DNA of 64,000 nt from Mycoplana rhizolycopersici. GTDB taxonomy: Bacteria > Pseudomonadota > Alphaproteobacteria > Rhizobiales > Rhizobiaceae. The DNA is taken from positions 1-64,000 of the forward strand of contig NZ_JABXYK010000016.1 of the NCBI RefSeq assembly GCF_013378445.1, in the 5' to 3' direction. Positions 60,944 to 64,000 of this stretch are shown here, piece after piece. How positions within the stretch are numbered: position 1 is the stretch's first letter; each line of letters starts with the position of its first letter. The notes beneath the pieces were generated by a model. The model searched no databases and was not told the origin of the DNA. It saw nothing but the letters and a program-made list of their open reading frames with translations. Position numbers and translations under genes: made by a program.

Positions 60944-61105
60944 TCAGGAATTCTTAGCCTCGTAATCCGCCCAAAGCTCCTCAAATAGCTTTCGTATTGA
61001 CAGCTTCCGGCGAGCAGCCTCCGTTTTCACAGCGGCCGCCATTTCGGGGGACAGGCTGATGCCGACGATCTGCCTGCGGCGGGGCTTTTCAGAAGTTTCT
61101 TCCAT
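60944..61105 (-). CDS. Small RHH-type DNA-binding protein
   Basis: A 53-residue protein: RRRQIVGISLSPEMAAAVKT, then ARRKLSIRKLFEELWADYEA. This fits a ribbon-helix-helix (CopG/Arc) fold. It converges with the endonuclease gene with 10 bases between. It could be an antitoxin or repressor; no partner is visible. Confidence 0.6.
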   Translation of the reverse strand: MEETSEKPRRRQIVGISLSPEMAAAVKTEAARRKLSIRKLFEELWADYEAKNS

Positions 61106-61496
61106 ACGTTAACTTGTCGCCCGGTCGATAACATCAGTCAAGTCAACTATTGCGCGCCGGCGCAGGCTAAAAGCCGCTTCTCGCAAGTCTTAGGAATCCG
61201 CAAAGTCGACCAGCGGGTTCACCGTCATGCATGCGCGACCAATAGGGAGTTGCCTACGGTCGACATTGAACCTGTATTCGCAGCTCATCGTCCCATCGAT
61301 GACGCTCTGGGGTATGCGAACCTACTGAGCTTTGCCATCCACAGCCAAACCCATACGGCCCTGCCTCCGCAGATGTCTCGTTGATGTATACCTCCTGAGA
61401 CAATCTCTGTGAGACACAAATCAGTGTATCATTTGGGTTGATTTTGCAGTTATGAGACGCTACCCATTGAAGGTCTAGAACCTACTGAGACGTTTC
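61106..61496. promoter_or_regulatory. Gap with likely res site of the resolvase
   Basis: No gene seen. The 110 bases before the resolvase are A/T-richer and hold four copies of TGAGAC (near 61399, 61411, 61455 and 61488), two of them within 18 bases. This layout suits the resolvase binding sites of a res region. Confidence 0.45.
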
Positions 61497-62048
61497 ATGG
61501 CAATTTACGGGTATGCGCGGGTCAGCACCATCGATCAGGATCTGGCGATTCAAGAGGCGGCTCTGAAGGCGGCCGGGTGCACGGTCATCCGGGCGGAAAA
61601 GAAATCCGGAGCGAACAAGCAGGATCGGAAGGAGCTCAACACGCTTCTAGAATTCATGCGCGACGGCGACAGCCTGGTCGTGACGCGGGTCGATCGGCTG
61701 GCGCGGTCAGTTGGGGATCTGCAGGACATCGTACGGCTACTCAAGCAAAAAGGGGTGACGCTGAAGGCGACGGAACAGCCGATCGACACCAGCTCAGCGG
61801 CCGGCAAAGCTTTCCTGGATATGCTTGGCGTGTTTGCTGAGTTCGAGACGAACCTTCGTAGAGAACGACAGATGGAAGGCATCGCCGCAGCAAAAAGCAG
61901 AGGGGTTTACAAAGGCAGGAAGCCCCATGTTGATGTTGCTGAGATCCGCCGGCTTAGGTCCGACGGGATGGGACCGACAGAAATCGCTAAGGCGCTTAAC
62001 ATAGGTCGGGCGAGCGTATATCGTGCCCTTAGAGAAGCATCATCGTAG
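61497..62048 (+). CDS. Serine resolvase/invertase
   Basis: A 183-residue recombinase with catalytic serine in YARVST, active-site arginines in VTRVDRLARSVGDL, the E helix with FETNLRRERQ and a C-terminal HTH (GPTEIAKALNIGRASVYRAL). No transposase accompanies it, so it may resolve plasmid multimers or remain from a Tn3-type element. Confidence 0.88.
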   Translation: MAIYGYARVSTIDQDLAIQEAALKAAGCTVIRAEKKSGANKQDRKELNTLLEFMRDGDSLVVTRVDRLARSVGDLQDIVRLLKQKGVTLKATEQPIDTSSAAGKAFLDMLGVFAEFETNLRRERQMEGIAAAKSRGVYKGRKPHVDVAEIRRLRSDGMGPTEIAKALNIGRASVYRALREASS

Positions 62049-62221
62049 GGCGAGATGGCCGCTCGCGCCAACAGCGGACATTGCAGTGCCAGCGCCTACG
62101 GCTGCGTTACGGCAACACCTCAAGCAACACACAACGTTTCCACGAGCCGAATGCGGCCATTCCTGCCTCCTGACGCGCAGTTGACCCCCCTGTGGATTTT
62201 ACAACCGGATCAACCTGAAGT

Positions 62222-62983
62222 TCAACCTACGAGCAGATGGCTCATTGCCGGGTCGGGAATGACCACGATGCGGCTGCCATCTCTTACCTCGTCGTGAAGG
62301 TGAATCACGTCCTGATTGATGAGCCGGATGCAACCTGAGGAAACGGCCTTCCCAATGCTGAAGGCCTCAGGTGTGCCGTGGATTCGATATAAGGTGTCCT
62401 TCCCGTCCTCATGGATGTAGAGCGCCCGCGCGCCGAGCGGATTCTTCAGTCCGGGAGGCATGCCGCCATTTGCAATGCTGTAGGGTTCCAGTTCCGGTTG
62501 CCGCGCGACCATGGAATCGGGCGGCGTCCAGCGCGGCCATTCCCGCCTGTAGGCCATGATAGCCTGTCCCGCCCAGGCAAATCCTTCACGTCCGACCCCG
62601 ATCCCGTACCGCATGGCACGGCCATCGGCCTTGACGTGGTAGAGATACTTGCCTGGCGTATCGACTACGAGGGTTCCCGGTCTCTCGCTCGTGGGATAAT
62701 CGACCTCCGTCCGCCAGAATTGCGGGTCGAGTTGAGTGATATCGACTTCCGGGACCGGAAAACGCTCATTCGGCATGGCATAGTACATCGGCGGCACCAC
62801 TGGCGTGGGCGCCGGCAGGGGTTCCGGGAGCGTCGCCAAAACGGGCGGGGGCTCGGTCGAGACGCAGCCCGAAACGGCGATTGCTCCAATCCCAAGGATA
62901 AATGAACGCCTCGGCAAGCTTGCGCCAATGCGGCTCGCGGTTGAGCAGCTAGTTCTTCTTTTGGTCTGGATCTCATTGATCAT
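62222..62983 (-). CDS. L,D-transpeptidase (YkuD family) 1
   Basis: A 253-residue exported cross-linking enzyme of peptidoglycan. It has a lipobox-like GAIAVSGC near residue 39, a proline-rich linker and the YkuD domain with [20 protein letters not shown], holding the catalytic histidine and cysteine. It follows the DsbA gene on the same strand. Confidence 0.92.
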   Translation of the reverse strand: MINEIQTKRRTSCSTASRIGASLPRRSFILGIGAIAVSGCVSTEPPPVLATLPEPLPAPTPVVPPMYYAMPNERFPVPEVDITQLDPQFWRTEVDYPTSERPGTLVVDTPGKYLYHVKADGRAMRYGIGVGREGFAWAGQAIMAYRREWPRWTPPDSMVARQPELEPYSIANGGMPPGLKNPLGARALYIHEDGKDTLYRIHGTPEAFSIGKAVSSGCIRLINQDVIHLHDEVRDGSRIVVIPDPAMSHLLVG

Positions 62984-63086
62984 GCGGCGACTCTTTGTTG
63001 ATTTCTTCGATCTCTTCCAAGCCCGCCAGCCTTAAGGCAGCCTGAAGGCTCTGCCGGTGCTTCTTGCAGAACAAGACCGGCTCCAA
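62973..63086 (-). CDS. Possible small protein between dsbA and the transpeptidase
   Basis: A 37-codon frame from a TTG: EPVLFCKKHRQSLQAALRLA, then GLEEIEEINKESPHDQ. It starts 12 bases after the dsbA-like stop and overlaps the transpeptidase start. The composition looks coding, but the start is weak and no family is known. Confidence 0.3.
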   Translation of the reverse strand: MEPVLFCKKHRQSLQAALRLAGLEEIEEINKESPHDQ

Positions 63087-63098
63087 AAAGCCGTCCAC

Positions 63099-63710
63099 TC
63101 ATGCCGCGCGGGCCTCTGCTATCGCGCCCTTCAGCCCTTTTTCATCCAGGACGCCGGCGAACGTCGTCCGCCCTATGACAAAGGAGGGCGTGCCTGCGAA
63201 GTTGAAGGCCAGCGCCTGACTGTAGTTGCGGTCGAGCAGCCCCGAGATCTTGGCGCTATGCTTGTTCACAGCGGCAGCAATCTCCTGCATGGTGAGGCCG
63301 GTGCTCGTGAGCGCTTTTTCCACCTCTTCCTCCGTCAGCTTTCCCGTCGTCTTCATCAGCGCTTCCATGGCCGGCTCGTACTTGCCGATCTGTGCGGCTC
63401 CAAGGACTGCCTGGGCGGCAAAGATCGATGCGCCGCCGAAGACAGGCCAGTCCTTCAGCACCAGCCGGACATTGCCATCCTCGCGAACCACCTTTTCGAC
63501 CATCGGATGGATCTTCTTGCAGTAAGGGCACTGGTAGTCGAAGAACTCGACGACCGTGACGTCTCCCTTCGGGTTTCCGAGAACGGGCGCGTCTGGGTCG
63601 TAGAAGACTGACTTTTCGGTGATCTCCTGGCTGAACGCCATCCGAGGCAAGATAGCGGCGAATGCGGCAGTGCCGGCGGCGGCGGCGAGCAGGTTTCTAC
63701 GAGTGATCAT
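63099..63710 (-). CDS. DsbA-like thiol oxidoreductase
   Basis: A 203-residue exported thioredoxin-fold protein: twin-arginine-like leader ITRRNLLAAAAG, active site FDYQCPYCKK, cis-proline in GTPSFVIG. It would form disulphides in periplasmic proteins. It begins one base after the end of the upstream transpeptidase. Enzymes on both sides have a catalytic cysteine. Confidence 0.9.
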   Translation of the reverse strand: MITRRNLLAAAAGTAAFAAILPRMAFSQEITEKSVFYDPDAPVLGNPKGDVTVVEFFDYQCPYCKKIHPMVEKVVREDGNVRLVLKDWPVFGGASIFAAQAVLGAAQIGKYEPAMEALMKTTGKLTEEEVEKALTSTGLTMQEIAAAVNKHSAKISGLLDRNYSQALAFNFAGTPSFVIGRTTFAGVLDEKGLKGAIAEARAA

Positions 63711-63711
63711 G

Positions 63712-64000
63712 TCATACTTCTCCTTTTCCGGATTCTGTGGGTCCGAGCACGACGACCTTCGACCCCTTCGGCACGCGTCGGTGGAGGTCGATGATGTCGT
63801 GGTTCAACAGCCTGATGCAGCCGGACGAGACCGACTTGCCGATGCTCCAGGGTTCATTGGTCCCGTGGATGCGATAGAGCGTGTCCTTGCCCCCCTGGTA
63901 GAGGTACAGGGCACGTGCTCCCAGAGGGTTTTTGATGCCACCCTCCAGGCCCGATGCTAAAGGGCCGTAGCGCTCCGGATCGCGCTGGATCATGTTCTGG
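63712..64000 (-). CDS. L,D-transpeptidase (YkuD family) 2, cut by the window edge
   Basis: Only the C-terminal 95 or so residues are present; the gene continues past 64000. [20 protein letters not shown] holds the catalytic histidine and cysteine, very like transpeptidase 1. It is the first seen gene of the minus-strand group with dsbA. Confidence 0.88.
   Translation of the reverse strand, partial: QNMIQRDPERYGPLASGLEGGIKNPLGARALYLYQGGKDTLYRIHGTNEPWSIGKSVSSGCIRLLNHDIIDLHRRVPKGSKVVVLGPTESGKGEV

Overview
The window looks like a segment of a conjugative plasmid from an alphaproteobacterium of the Hyphomicrobiales (Rhizobium, Ensifer, Ochrobactrum or Aminobacter type). The grounds are a RepC-type initiator, a VirB/VirD4 secretion system with VirD2-, VirC1- and VirC2-like partners, a VbhA/VbhT-like Fic pair, and a LexA box of the alphaproteobacterial form GTTC-N7-GTTC. 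The exact host cannot be read from the sequence. No rRNA, tRNA or CRISPR array was seen.

Layout. (1) 1-8764: a Tn402/Tn552-like transposon (resolvase, DDE transposase, AAA ATPase). It carries a complete phosphite oxidation operon, ptxABCDE, with a good Pho box. Its right end, at 8764, cuts a LysR gene. The first 138 bases of the window recur inverted at 8500-8637, so the left end should lie just outside the window. (2) 8760-10350: the truncated LysR gene and a divergent exported protein with two ABM-like repeats. (3) 10880-14423: small genes and an overlapping minus-strand operon with three tandem nuclease-fold (SNase-like) exported proteins, two of which have lost catalytic residues. (4) 14579-27572: the mating-pair operon virB1-B2-B3-B4-(second transglycosylase)-B5-(lipoprotein)-B6-B8-B9-B10-B11-virD4. 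(5) 27580-32914: relaxase, MobC, a candidate oriT (nic 30768/30769), an unusual array of palindromes at exact 47-bp spacing, and a virC1/virC2-like pair. (6) 33119-36521: XRE regulator, ArdC antirestriction protein, Fic toxin/antitoxin, DUF736. (7) 36919-41457: SNase, RepC, a 59-residue protein and a large ParB-like protein. (8) 42141-53096: DNA ligase, RcgA-like membrane protein with a hydrolase, plasmid hypotheticals and a second XRE regulator. (9) 53174-57856: SOS-controlled umuDC, an HMCES/YedK-type protein and small proteins. (10) 58050-62048: a XamI-like restriction-modification unit with a HigA-like regulator, and a serine resolvase. (11) 62222-64000: two L,D-transpeptidases around a DsbA-like protein.

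How it works together. Relaxase, MobC and the VirC-like pair would process and deliver oriT; VirD4 would couple it to the VirB channel. RepC and ParB maintain the plasmid. ArdC, ligase, UmuDC and the HMCES-type protein help it establish and repair in a new host. A short word, TGCGCCAA, recurs at eight intergenic sites near virB1, both XRE genes, repC and the DUF736/SNase region, and may tie replication to transfer. The most unusual points are this candidate regulon, the 47-bp palindrome array, and a Fic pair in which toxin and antitoxin have both lost the residues that normally contact each other. That Fic protein also ends in a tail like the relaxase tail. All identifications come from reading the sequence against remembered families; no database search was run.
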